This document shows positions 1-7,981 of a stretch of 12,837 nucleotides of DNA, piece after piece. A program made the position numbers and the translations under genes. The notes beneath the pieces were generated by a model. The model made no database searches. It was not told the DNA's origin and saw only the letters and a list, made by a program, of their open reading frames with translations. Position 1 is the stretch's first letter, and each line of letters opens with the position of its first letter. Source of the DNA: an uncultured Saprospiraceae bacterium (GTDB taxonomy: Bacteria > Bacteroidota > Bacteroidia > Chitinophagales > Saprospiraceae); contig CALIQO010000537.1 in the NCBI GenBank assembly GCA_938044055.1, forward strand, positions 1 through 12,837, given 5' to 3'.

Positions 1-1766
1 AAGGAAAGAATCCATATGCAATAGGAAGCAAGGTATATTTACATACTTCGGAAGGTATACAATACCTAGAGTTCAACCCTATGAAGGGATTTCAATCTTC
101 TATGGACTATCTTATTCACTTCGGAGTGTCTGCTGCTACTACAATTGATTCCCTAGTAGTTATCTGGCCAGATGATAATCGTTCTACAATCGATGAAGTG
201 ACAGTTAACTCTAGGATTTCTTTAAATCAAGAATCTTCAATCAGTGGTATTGTTTCCACTCCTTCTAATATTAATAAAACACTTCTTACAACCCGAGATG
301 ATTCCTGGATTGAAGGAATTGTACATAAAGAGAATGTATATGTAGACTTCGATAGAGATAAACTATTGTATACGATGAAATCTACAGAAGGGCCATCTAT
401 CTGTGTTGCAGATTTTAATGGTGACGGAAAAGATGACTTGGTCTTAGGTGGAGCCAAAGACCAAGTCACACAATTATTTTTTCAAAATTCTTCTGGTTCT
501 ATGTCCGCAAGTCAGCAACCTGTTTTTGCGGGTGATGCACAATCGGAAGACATGGATATTGCTGCCGTCGACATTGAAAATGATGGTGACCTAGACCTCT
601 ATATATGCAGTGGTGGAAATGAATTTTCTGGCCAATCTTCCGCGCTTCGAGATAGAATTTATATCAACAATGGCAAGGGACAATTTTCTAAATACCAAAA
701 ATCATTTTTGCCTAATGCCTATCAGAGCACATCAAGTGTAGCAGTAGGCGATTTCGACGGAGATGGAGCCGACGACTTGTTTATAGGAGAAAGACTAAAA
801 CCATTTGCATATGGGGTGCCATGCAGCGGGCTGCTGTTAAAAAATGATGGCAAGGGAAACTTCCAAAACGTTACTTCAGCTTCCGCTCCAGGATTAATAG
901 AGCTGGGAATGATAACCGATGCAGAATGGGGAGACATCAACGGAGATAAAAAATTAGACCTCGTTGTGGTAGGAGAATATATGCCGATCAAGATATTTAT
1001 CAATGAAGATAACGTGCTAGTTGATAAGACAGATCAGTATGGAATGACGGACACAGAAGGGTGGTGGAATCAAGTTGAAATGGATGATCTAAATGGAGAC
1101 GGCAAGCAAGATATTGTGGTTGGCAACCATGGATTGAATTCTAGATTTAAGGCTTCAGTGGATGAACCCGTATGTATGCATCTCAACGATTTTGACAAGA
1201 ATAGAAGCGTAGATCAGATTATCTGTACTTATTACGATGGCAAGTCTTATCCAGTTGCATTAAGACATGACTTGGTTAAACAACTTCCTCATATCAGAAG
1301 AAAATATACAGATTATGAAACTTATGCTTTACAGACGGTAGAAGATATTTTCTCTGAAGAAGAAAGGGAGAATATGCTTACGCTTTATGCAAAAGAATTT
1401 AGAACTTCCGTATTTATGAATCAAGGAACGGAATTTACATCTATCCCTCTTCCTATGGAAGTTCAGAATAGTCCAGTGTATGGAATCCTGATAGAAGATA
1501 TAAACGACGATGGACTTAAGGACATTCTTCTAGGTGGCAACCTCTATAAGGTAAAACCTGAGATAGGCAGATACGACGCCAGTTATGGTCATACACTTTT
1601 AGGCGATAAGGAGCAAGGTTTTGTTGCAATGAAAGCTGGGGATTCTGGCTTTAAGATTATGGGAGAAACGAGGGATATAAAACCGATAACCATCCAAGGA
1701 GAAAGAGCTATTATTGTTGCTAAGAACAATGATCATATAGAACTTTTGAAAATAGCAGACCGTTGA
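1..1766 (+). CDS. FG-GAP/VCBS repeat protein with ASPIC/UnbV domain, 5' partial
   Basis: The gene enters from the left edge. The frame is open from base 3, and the first visible codons already encode the ASPIC/UnbV domain (IGSKVYLHTSEG, then GFQSSMDYLIHFG), so the ATG at 81 is internal and not the start. After this domain come calcium-binding FG-GAP/VCBS loops of the form DxNxDGxxD: DFNGDGKDD near nt 411, DIENDGDLD near 570, DFDGDGADD near 750, DINGDKKLD near 936, DLNGDGKQD near 1083 and DINDDGLKD near 1497. Such repeats fold as beta-propellers. The C-terminal half is clearly paralogous to that of the next gene: shared VVGxxMP, GNxGLNxRxKAS, KQLPH and GNLYxVxPxIGR motifs in the same order. 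By comparison with that neighbour, about half the protein is missing upstream. It is probably a secreted or surface-anchored binding protein. In Bacteroidota such genes often lie near SusC/SusD-like uptake systems, but that side is outside the window. The specific ligand is unknown. Confidence 0.9.
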   Translation, partial: GKNPYAIGSKVYLHTSEGIQYLEFNPMKGFQSSMDYLIHFGVSAATTIDSLVVIWPDDNRSTIDEVTVNSRISLNQESSISGIVSTPSNINKTLLTTRDDSWIEGIVHKENVYVDFDRDKLLYTMKSTEGPSICVADFNGDGKDDLVLGGAKDQVTQLFFQNSSGSMSASQQPVFAGDAQSEDMDIAAVDIENDGDLDLYICSGGNEFSGQSSALRDRIYINNGKGQFSKYQKSFLPNAYQSTSSVAVGDFDGDGADDLFIGERLKPFAYGVPCSGLLLKNDGKGNFQNVTSASAPGLIELGMITDAEWGDINGDKKLDLVVVGEYMPIKIFINEDNVLVDKTDQYGMTDTEGWWNQVEMDDLNGDGKQDIVVGNHGLNSRFKASVDEPVCMHLNDFDKNRSVDQIICTYYDGKSYPVALRHDLVKQLPHIRRKYTDYETYALQTVEDIFSEEERENMLTLYAKEFRTSVFMNQGTEFTSIPLPMEVQNSPVYGILIEDINDDGLKDILLGGNLYKVKPEIGRYDASYGHTLLGDKEQGFVAMKAGDSGFKIMGETRDIKPITIQGERAIIVAKNNDHIELLKIADR

Positions 1767-4700
1767 CAAGAAAGAAAAACGGATCGGATGGTTTTATTCT
1801 TGTGGCAATCTTAGCAGTAGGATTAGTGATTGCATTTTTTTCTTCTTGTACTCAAGATAAACCAGTAGACTTTTTTACGGTTTTGTCTCCTGAAGAAAGT
1901 GGCATTTCATGGTCTAATGCTCTTAACCCTACGGACTCGTTTAACATTCTTACCTATCTCTATTATTACAATGGTGGTGGTGTGGCAATAGGGGACTTAG
2001 ACAACGATGGCCTTGAAGACATATTCCTTTCTGGTAATGAATCCGGGGATGCCCTTTATATTAATGAAGGGAACTTAAAATTTAGGGATGCTACAGTATC
2101 GGTAGGAATCAATCAATCAGAAGGATGGTCTACAGGAGCTGTGATTGTAGATGTGAACAAGGATGGATGGAAGGATATATATGTGTGTAGATTAGGGAAG
2201 TATAAGACACACAATGACCACAATCGATTGTACATCAATCGCGGAGACGGAACATTTTCTGAAGAAGCAAGATTATATGGATTAGACTTCTCGGGTTTTT
2301 CTACGCATGCAGGTTTTTTTGACTATGATCGCGATGGAGATTTAGATGTATACCTACTTAATCATTCCATTAAAAATCCAGAACAGTTCGTCGATGCTTC
2401 GAGATTGAGAAGTACAGTTGACTCCCTTGCTGGAGATCGCTTATTAAGAAATGACAATGGGAAGTATAGAGATGTAACTTCAGAGGCAGGAATACTTTCT
2501 TCAACCTTAGGTTTCGGATTAGGGCTGAGCTTGTCAGATTTTAATGCTGATGGGTGGACGGATATTGCTGTGGGAAATGACTTCCATGAAAATGATTACT
2601 TGTATGTAAATAATCGGGACGGTACTTTCAGTGAAATCAGTGATGAAGCTTATGGCCATACAAGTAATTTCACAATGGGTCTAGCAAGTGGAGATTTAAA
2701 CAATGATGGAATGATGGATCTTGTGTCTCTGGATATGCAACCTGCAGATGAAACGGTTTATAAAAATTCAGGTGGATGGGAGTCGTATGAGATTTATAAG
2801 TTTAAGCGATCATATGGGTATCAACCACAAGGACCTAGAAACAGTCTGCAGATACAAGTAGGTAAGAATAATGGAACGCCTATTTTTTCTGATCAAGCAG
2901 GCTACATGGAAATTGCTGAGACAGACTGGAGCTGGAGTCCGCTGATTGCAGATTTTAATAATGATGGCAATCAAGATATATATATTACGAATGGTATTCC
3001 TCATAGGCCTAACGATCTAGACTTTATCAACTATCTCGGGAATGCTCAGAATGCAGATATACAATCTCTGATCGAAGCAATGCCTCTAGGTGCGGTAGAA
3101 GATGTTCTTATAATAAATCAAGGAGATAAAATGAAGAAGCATTTTATAGGGGCGCCAGATGTAAGTACAGGTGCTGCAGCGGCAGACCTTGACTTAGACG
3201 GTGACCTAGATATTGTTGTCAATAATATAAATGCTCCTGCCGAAATTCTTCGGAATAATATGGTAAAAAGCAATTCCTTGTTGATAGATATAGAGCCATT
3301 GTATTCTCTGGCAGATGGTGTGGAAGTAAGAACATACCAGGGAGATAATATGCAAGTAAGATACTCAACTACGACGGGTGGTTTTCAATCTAGCAATTCA
3401 TCATGGATACACATCGGACTAGGAGAAGGTGCATTAGATTCGATTGTGATTGAAGCTCCTGATGAAATACTAACCTGGATAGGAGATACAAGTGGTGTAC
3501 TAAAAATCACCCAATTTCGTAGAAAGAAGAAAAGTGTAAAGGAGACTATAGATATAAGTGAAAGCGCTTTTTCGACGGTTGATTTTCTACATACAGAAGA
3601 TGATTACAACGACCAGAATAGTGACTTTTTAGCGCCATACTTGATGTCTACTTTAGGGCCTAGAATGACAGAAGGAAAAAATAATCTCTATATAACTGGA
3701 GGAGGAAACCAAGATGGAAAGTTTATTTCTCTTTCTTCCCATGAAGTCAGGTCCCTTGCACTGAGTAAAGGTAAAGCCAGAGATTTCGTAGATGAGAACG
3801 ACGCTGTACTTTTTGATGCTGATGGTGACGGGGATGATGACTTGTATCTCTGTATAGGTGGCAATAAAATAAAAGAGAACAATCCGATTCTAAAAGACCA
3901 GTTGTTTATAAATGAAGGTGGCGACTACAAGAATGCTTCAATCCAGTTACCTGAATTGTATCGCAACACCTCTGTTGCTTCTCCCACTGATTACGATGGA
4001 GATGGCGACCTTGATTTATTCGTAGGTGTAATGGGAGCAACAGGTGTCTATGGTGTAAGTTACCCTTCTTATATCCTTATAAATGAAGGTGAGCGATTTA
4101 CACCCATTGTGTTAGATCTAGAAGAAATGGTCTATGATGCTACCTGGAGTGATGTAGACAATGATGGCAATGAAGACCTCATTGTTGTAGGGCACTGGAT
4201 GCCAGTAACCATTCTTTATAATAGAAATGGAAGATTATTGAAAGAAGAAATTCCTGGAAGTTTTGGTTTGTGGAATACAGTTGATGTATCCGATGTAGAT
4301 AAGGATGGCAAGAAAGACATAACAGTTGGTAATTTCGGATTAAACCACCGTTATAAAGCATCGGATAAGTATCCATTGCAATTGTACACCTACGACTGGG
4401 ATGGCAATGGTAAGATGGATCCGATAGTGTCTTATTTCTATAAAGGAAAAGAATTTATTCTTCCTAATCTCGAAGGACTACTTAAGCAGCTGCCACATCT
4501 AAAAAAGGTTTTCAATGCGAATCGGCTGTATTCCGGTAAGGAAATTACTGAGATTTTCGACAATAAGGTTCTTTCTCAGATTTCTCAGAAAAGAGTCGAT
4601 CTTCTAGAAAGTGGAACGTTTCTGCATAATTCATCCTGGTCATGGAAGCCCTTTCCTGCGGAGGCACAGTTAGGGCCAGTATATGCCGTTTCTCTAGATA

Positions 4701-4921
4701 AGAATGGTGATCTTATTATAGGAGGGAATCTGTATGAAGTCGATCCTTCTATAGGGCGACAAGATGGTTTAATCCCTATTACAATCAAGTGGGCAGATGG
4801 AAAATGGATAAAAAGCAGCAATTGGATTGAAGCTCGTGGAGCGGTAAGAGATATCCTTTTTTCGAGGACCGGTGAGACCTGGATTGCACGAAATCAGGAT
4901 AGTTTACTATTGTTAAAATAA
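1763..4921 (+). CDS. FG-GAP/VCBS + ASPIC/UnbV surface lipoprotein (CRTAC1-like)
   Basis: This is a complete 1052-aa protein. Residues 1-29 form a lipoprotein signal: basic start (TRKK), hydrophobic stretch 11-26 and lipobox FFSSC with the lipidated cysteine at C29. The TTG start at 1763 is chosen because an in-frame stop lies at 1730-1732, no ATG lies between them, and later methionines would remove the signal. Calcium-loop repeats occur at about residues 78, 130, 187, 259, 311, 397 and 475 (DxDxDGxxD type), then an ASPIC/UnbV domain at about 500-585 (GGFQSS..IHIGLG), then four more loops at about 685, 743, 797 and 844. This suggests two beta-propeller regions flanking UnbV. Its 4-nt overlap (TTGA) with the upstream paralogue implies co-transcription and translational coupling. 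A hairpin directly follows the stop. The protein is probably exposed at the cell surface and may bind polymers or assist an uptake system. The ligand cannot be read from the sequence. Its UnbV core departs from the usual SxDxxxHFG pattern. Confidence 0.92.
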   Translation: MTRKKNGSDGFILVAILAVGLVIAFFSSCTQDKPVDFFTVLSPEESGISWSNALNPTDSFNILTYLYYYNGGGVAIGDLDNDGLEDIFLSGNESGDALYINEGNLKFRDATVSVGINQSEGWSTGAVIVDVNKDGWKDIYVCRLGKYKTHNDHNRLYINRGDGTFSEEARLYGLDFSGFSTHAGFFDYDRDGDLDVYLLNHSIKNPEQFVDASRLRSTVDSLAGDRLLRNDNGKYRDVTSEAGILSSTLGFGLGLSLSDFNADGWTDIAVGNDFHENDYLYVNNRDGTFSEISDEAYGHTSNFTMGLASGDLNNDGMMDLVSLDMQPADETVYKNSGGWESYEIYKFKRSYGYQPQGPRNSLQIQVGKNNGTPIFSDQAGYMEIAETDWSWSPLIADFNNDGNQDIYITNGIPHRPNDLDFINYLGNAQNADIQSLIEAMPLGAVEDVLIINQGDKMKKHFIGAPDVSTGAAAADLDLDGDLDIVVNNINAPAEILRNNMVKSNSLLIDIEPLYSLADGVEVRTYQGDNMQVRYSTTTGGFQSSNSSWIHIGLGEGALDSIVIEAPDEILTWIGDTSGVLKITQFRRKKKSVKETIDISESAFSTVDFLHTEDDYNDQNSDFLAPYLMSTLGPRMTEGKNNLYITGGGNQDGKFISLSSHEVRSLALSKGKARDFVDENDAVLFDADGDGDDDLYLCIGGNKIKENNPILKDQLFINEGGDYKNASIQLPELYRNTSVASPTDYDGDGDLDLFVGVMGATGVYGVSYPSYILINEGERFTPIVLDLEEMVYDATWSDVDNDGNEDLIVVGHWMPVTILYNRNGRLLKEEIPGSFGLWNTVDVSDVDKDGKKDITVGNFGLNHRYKASDKYPLQLYTYDWDGNGKMDPIVSYFYKGKEFILPNLEGLLKQLPHLKKVFNANRLYSGKEITEIFDNKVLSQISQKRVDLLESGTFLHNSSWSWKPFPAEAQLGPVYAVSLDKNGDLIIGGNLYEVDPSIGRQDGLIPITIKWADGKWIKSSNWIEARGAVRDILFSRTGETWIARNQDSLLLLK

Positions 4922-4923
4922 GA

Positions 4924-4951
4924 AGAAGCCGATATAGAGATATCAGCTTCT
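4924..4951 (+). terminator. Hairpin terminator after the ASPIC/UnbV gene pair
   Basis: A 12-bp stem (4924-4935 pairs with 4940-4951, one C/A mismatch at 4930/4945) closes a 4-nt loop, AGAG. It begins 3 nt after the TAA stop at 4919-4921. No strong U-tract follows, so termination may be partial or the hairpin may protect the mRNA 3' end. The pairing is seen directly; the function is inferred. Confidence 0.6.
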
Positions 4952-4959
4952 GTCTTCAA

Positions 4960-4990
4960 TTGGTTAAAAAGATCTAATAAGTTAGTTCTG
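4960..4990 (+). promoter_or_regulatory. Candidate Bacteroidota-type -33/-7 promoter for the CPBP gene
   Basis: TTGG at 4960-4963 is followed after 19 nt by TAGTTCTG at 4983-4990. This resembles the Bacteroidota primary-sigma pattern TTTG / TAnnTTTG with one mismatch in each box. It lies just past the preceding hairpin and about 70 nt before the chosen ATG at 5060, where a separate promoter would be expected. Short AT-rich matches occur by chance, so this is tentative. Confidence 0.35.
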
Positions 4991-5059
4991 CAAAGTATTA
5001 ATTTTTTTCATTTATACAATCCATTCTGTGGGTTGATCTTTATAAAATGCTTACGATTT

Positions 5060-5755
5060 ATGGTTATACCTACCCTCTGGGATCATATATTTTTCATCTT
5101 AATAGGAATCATAATTCCTGCCTTTTCCATCTATCGGGGTAAGGTAGATCCAGTAACCATGGATCTTCAGATTAAGGATAAACCTAAATTTTATTATGCT
5201 AATGCGGCCGTACTCTGGGTAGGAGTAGTTCTGGTATGCTTGTTATGGATTATTGCAGACAGGTCGTTTTCTATGATGGGGTTTAGAATACCAGAAGTAG
5301 ATGGTATTGTTATGGGATTGACGGGATTGTTTGTTTTTACCTATGTGCTTGAAACGACTACTGAATTGAGAAAAGAAGGTTCAGTGGAAGAACTGAAGAA
5401 GAGTGCTCCTTTTCTTCCTGCAACGGGAAGGGAGTTTTTACATTTTTCCTTTCTTGCATTCAGTGCTGGTTTCTGTGAAGAAGTTGTTTATCGCGGTTTT
5501 CTGGTTAATTATCTTATGTGGATATGTGACGATCCAGTGTTAGGTATAACTGTTGCCATCTGGTTGCCAGCCATAATTTTTGGCTTGGTTCATATGTACC
5601 AGGGCTGGGCGTCTGTATTAAAAATATCTATCATGTCCTTGCTCTTCGGAGCGATATTTATTTTTTCACAATCGTTGTTGATTGTTGTGATCCTTCATTT
5701 TTTGGTTGACATAGTAGGAGGATTTATAGGATGGAGGTTGAGTAGAAACGCCTAG
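5060..5755 (+). CDS. CPBP family intramembrane metalloprotease-like protein
   Basis: This is a 231-aa polytopic membrane protein of the CPBP (CAAX protease and bacteriocin-processing, Abi/Rce1) family. All three family motifs are present: EExxxR as E140-E141-VVY-R145, FGxxH as F174-G175-LV-H178, and HxxxD as H213-FLV-D217. Hydrophobic segments lie at about 8-24, 46-66, 81-98, 126-139, 160-178, 186-203 and 204-225. The glutamates and histidines are the expected active-site residues of an intramembrane endopeptidase, so the enzyme is probably active, but its substrate is unknown. I chose ATG 5060 because it leaves a hydrophobic N-terminus starting MVIPTLWDHIFF. A TTG at 5033 in the same frame would add nine residues and cannot be excluded, since TTG starts are used by two other genes here. 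It stands alone, separated by a hairpin from the genes before it and convergent with the operon after it. Confidence 0.85.
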   Translation: MVIPTLWDHIFFILIGIIIPAFSIYRGKVDPVTMDLQIKDKPKFYYANAAVLWVGVVLVCLLWIIADRSFSMMGFRIPEVDGIVMGLTGLFVFTYVLETTTELRKEGSVEELKKSAPFLPATGREFLHFSFLAFSAGFCEEVVYRGFLVNYLMWICDDPVLGITVAIWLPAIIFGLVHMYQGWASVLKISIMSLLFGAIFIFSQSLLIVVILHFLVDIVGGFIGWRLSRNA

Positions 5756-6004
5756 TTTATAATTGGTATCCATTGATAGTAGGTGCTTCTTTTACACTGT
5801 TTAGATTTTTCGCTTTGCGCAAATGTTTTTATTCTTGATAAAGGACACTTCAGCTTGGATTGACTTTAGTATTAATAAGTTTATCTGGTTCGCTGAAGGC
5901 ATAGCATCACATAACTGGGTGATATTTTTTAAAAGACGTGTTGTGATAAATCTTCAGAAAATTACCTATGCCAGATAGATTTGGCAATATATGTTTTACA
6001 GTTT
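5756..6004. other. Convergent intergenic spacer, no gene seen
   Basis: This is 249 bp of AT-rich sequence between the stops of the CPBP gene and the thioesterase gene. It contains a perfect 10-bp palindrome TTTGCGCAAA (5814-5823), a distant 7-bp inverted pair (CTTCAGC 5848-5854 with GCTGAAG 5893-5899) and the small hairpin at 5969-5986 listed separately. I find no convincing coding frame, tRNA or repeat array. A small RNA cannot be excluded. Confidence 0.5.
5969..5986 (-). terminator. Possible weak terminator of the oxoprolinase operon
   Basis: TGCCA (5969-5973) pairs with TGGCA (5982-5986), with an extra G-T wobble inside. On the minus strand this hairpin lies 18 nt after the thioesterase stop and is followed by TAGGTAATTTTC. 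The stem is short and the T-run modest, so support is weak. Confidence 0.3.
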
Positions 6005-6439
6005 TTAGCTCGTTTTGGTCAGGTTTGTCTTCCACTGCTCAGGTATATTTGCCTTGCGCAACTGCGCATAATCATACGGTATAATTTCTTGTGTGCCTAT
6101 GGCACAGATTCTCTTGTGTCCCACCGACCACGCGGCAGTCTGAATCACAAGCCTGTCTACAAGAACATCTTTAATCCGAGTCCCTATCTTTATTGTGTCA
6201 GGGTATGTAACTGGAAAAAGATACTTGCAATCTTGCCACCCTAGGATTAAACCAATCTCTCTTTCTGAAAATGATGTATCGATATCTAAAGAATCGAAAA
6301 ACTCAATCCGCGCACTTTCGAACCACTTCATGTACACCAGATTATTGACATGTAAGGCTGCATCCATATCGCTCCAGTGCACCTTATATTCTGATAGGTG
6401 CTTGAAACCATCAAGCGATTCAATTCTTTTTTCATTCAT
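6005..6439 (-). CDS. Acyl-CoA thioesterase, 4HBT/FadM-YbgC-like hotdog fold
   Basis: This is a 144-aa protein of usual length for a single-hotdog thioesterase. The N-terminal signature is HWSDMDAALHVNN (residues 21-33) followed by Y36 and WFESARIEFF, matching the FadM/YbgC pattern RWxDMDxxxHVNNxxYxxxFExAR. The catalytic aspartate lies in the DMD pair (D24/D26). Such enzymes hydrolyse acyl-CoA thioesters in the cytoplasm; the chain preferred here cannot be read. It is the last gene of the five-gene minus-strand operon, and its ATG at 6439 lies inside the end of pxpC (8-nt overlap), indicating co-transcription. A thioesterase is not a known part of 5-oxoproline cleavage, so its presence may be a simple hitch-hike or may mark an extra step. 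Confidence 0.88.
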   Translation of the reverse strand: MNEKRIESLDGFKHLSEYKVHWSDMDAALHVNNLVYMKWFESARIEFFDSLDIDTSFSEREIGLILGWQDCKYLFPVTYPDTIKIGTRIKDVLVDRLVIQTAAWSVGHKRICAIGTQEIIPYDYAQLRKANIPEQWKTNLTKTS

Positions 6440-7277
6440 TTTCTAAAAAGTTTAATGTTATCATTTCTCCCGCTCTTTTCTGAGCAAGGATTATCCTATC
6501 TCCTTCCGCAAGCATACCGACCCTCGGATATCCACCGATGGTCTGTCCGTCAACCATAAGAACAATTAATTTTCCAGAAGGAGTACACTGGATGGTTCCT
6601 GGAAGTACAGGAGAGGAAATCATGGAGTAAAGGATACCTTCTTCTAATTGTTCCGAAAATTGTGTAGCCATGCGGTCAGAGAGAGATGAGATCGTCCATT
6701 TTTTTTCTTCCAGTTCCTTCTTCTGCTCTGGAGTCAATAGGCTATGTTCTGGACCTGGAAGTATGGGTATATGGAAGGATTTATATAGGGGTGGTTTTAT
6801 TGTTGAAGAGATGAATTGGCGGATTTTTACGGACTTCTTATAAAGGACATCGTCTGCTTCTAAGGGAGGATTACCCAGCATGGCAGGTCGATGTGTAGAA
6901 GCGCTGCCTAGCGTTTTAGCAACATGAAACTCTGCGGTACTTCCTACATAAAATACGGCACCCTGACTTCTGATTTTTACTGCTTGGTCGATCTTTAATT
7001 CCAACTCTATAACTTGAAAACCTGATTTTTTCTTGCCATCTATTTCTATGCCTATACCGCTTATGATCAAGAGGCATTCTTCTAAAGCTTGCAGGGTTAT
7101 ACCCGCATAAGTACATTCTATAAGAACATCATTTCCACTTCTCAACGCAACGTGGTGGGCAGCGATCGGATCGAGATATCCTCCATAGGAAACTCCATAT
7201 TGTTGTAGACCTTTTCTTCCGCGATCCTGAAAAGTACAAGACAACCCTACCTTCAGTATTTTAAGTAAGGGCTTCAT
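6432..7277 (-). CDS. pxpC: 5-oxoprolinase subunit PxpC (biotin-dependent carboxyltransferase-like, KipA family)
   Basis: This is a 281-aa protein of the AHS2/KipA family, somewhat shorter than the typical length near 310. Recognisable features are GLSCTFQDRGRKGLQQYGV near the N-terminus (residues 12-30), GGYLDPIAAHHVALRSGN (about 32-49) where family members carry GxMDxxAxxxANxLxGN, and the C-terminal GQTIGGYPRVG segment. With PxpB it forms the part of prokaryotic 5-oxoprolinase thought to activate the substrate with ATP, while PxpA supplies the third subunit; the complex converts 5-oxoproline to glutamate in the cytosol. The ATG at 7275-7277 overlaps the pxpB stop (ATGA), and the end overlaps the thioesterase start. 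KipA annotation (sporulation kinase) or allophanate hydrolase is less likely because the complete pxpA-pxpB-pxpC set is adjacent. Confidence 0.9.
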   Translation of the reverse strand: MKPLLKILKVGLSCTFQDRGRKGLQQYGVSYGGYLDPIAAHHVALRSGNDVLIECTYAGITLQALEECLLIISGIGIEIDGKKKSGFQVIELELKIDQAVKIRSQGAVFYVGSTAEFHVAKTLGSASTHRPAMLGNPPLEADDVLYKKSVKIRQFISSTIKPPLYKSFHIPILPGPEHSLLTPEQKKELEEKKWTISSLSDRMATQFSEQLEEGILYSMISSPVLPGTIQCTPSGKLIVLMVDGQTIGGYPRVGMLAEGDRIILAQKRAGEMITLNFLENE

Positions 7278-7981
7278 GCGGTATAAAATTGCTCAAGGTC
7301 GGAATAATCAGATTTTTCCATCTCTAGATATTCTGATTTAGATATAGGATAGAATTTTACTTGGTCTCCTGCAGAGAACAGAAAAGAAGATTCCCTAGAA
7401 TAGTCCATAAGAGGGATAGGGCATCTTCCGATAATGTTCCACCCACCAGGACTATCGGTAGGGTAGATGCCTGTCTGTCCTGCAGCAATTCCGACTGATC
7501 CCGCTACAACTTTTTTTCTAGGTGTATTTTTTCTGGGTCTTGCTATCCGGTCTTCTACGTTTCCTAAAAACCCAAATCCAGGCATAAATCCCATCATATA
7601 ACACAAGTATGTGTGGCCAGAATGAAGATGGATTAAGTCGTCGATAGATATCCCATCTTTTTCGTATAGGTTGATATCTAGACCATATGATTTATCATAA
7701 CAGACGGGAAGTCTTATTTTTTTATTTATGTCAGAATCAGGGGCGTGATGACTATTAATAATATGATCTATCTCTTTAGAAAACAGAGAGGTTGAGACAG
7801 AATGATTAAGTGTTACGAGGCAAGATTGATACGCAACAATGGTGTCTTCCACATAGGGAAGTCGTGTTATTTTATTCTTGATAGAATGAATAAATCGATT
7901 AAGTTGTGGATCGATGATTTTCTTCCATTCTATAAGGAAGGCATGAGATCCATAGCGCGATATTCTTTCATACTGTATCAA
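7274..7981 (-). CDS. pxpB: 5-oxoprolinase subunit PxpB (KipI / allophanate hydrolase subunit 1 family)
   Basis: This is a 235-aa protein of the AHS1/KipI family. Family motifs in order are LPVCYD (about 91-96), HSGHTYLCYMMGFMPGFGFLG (about 120-140), PRKNTPRKKVVAGSVGIAAG (149-168) and TGIYPTDSPGGWNIIGR (170-186). It pairs with PxpC to form the ATP-using half of 5-oxoprolinase. The start is TTG at 7979-7981, overlapping the pxpA stop as TTGA. The N-terminal sequence (IQYERISRYGSHAFLIEW) matches the normal KipI/PxpB N-terminus from that point, so the TTG is convincing. The downstream end overlaps pxpC by four bases. The tight spacing suggests the subunits are made in fixed proportion from one mRNA. 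Confidence 0.92.
   Translation of the reverse strand: MIQYERISRYGSHAFLIEWKKIIDPQLNRFIHSIKNKITRLPYVEDTIVAYQSCLVTLNHSVSTSLFSKEIDHIINSHHAPDSDINKKIRLPVCYDKSYGLDINLYEKDGISIDDLIHLHSGHTYLCYMMGFMPGFGFLGNVEDRIARPRKNTPRKKVVAGSVGIAAGQTGIYPTDSPGGWNIIGRCPIPLMDYSRESSFLFSAGDQVKFYPISKSEYLEMEKSDYSDLEQFYTA

Noticed and set aside
81..83. ATG at 81 as the start of the first gene
   Set aside because: The same frame is open to the left edge and already encodes the ASPIC/UnbV domain, so the gene is truncated by the window.
5814..5823. Palindrome TTTGCGCAAA as an operator
   Set aside because: It is a single short palindrome between convergent stops with no adjacent start or promoter, so it is likely chance.
5981..6446. 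Two plus-strand open frames (87 and 83 aa) opposite the thioesterase gene
   Set aside because: They are antisense shadows of a gene with clear thioesterase motifs and have no recognisable features of their own.
6432..7981. Annotation of the two genes as KipI/KipA kinase regulators or allophanate hydrolase
   Set aside because: The adjacent pxpA completes the 5-oxoprolinase set; no sporulation kinase or urea carboxylase is seen.
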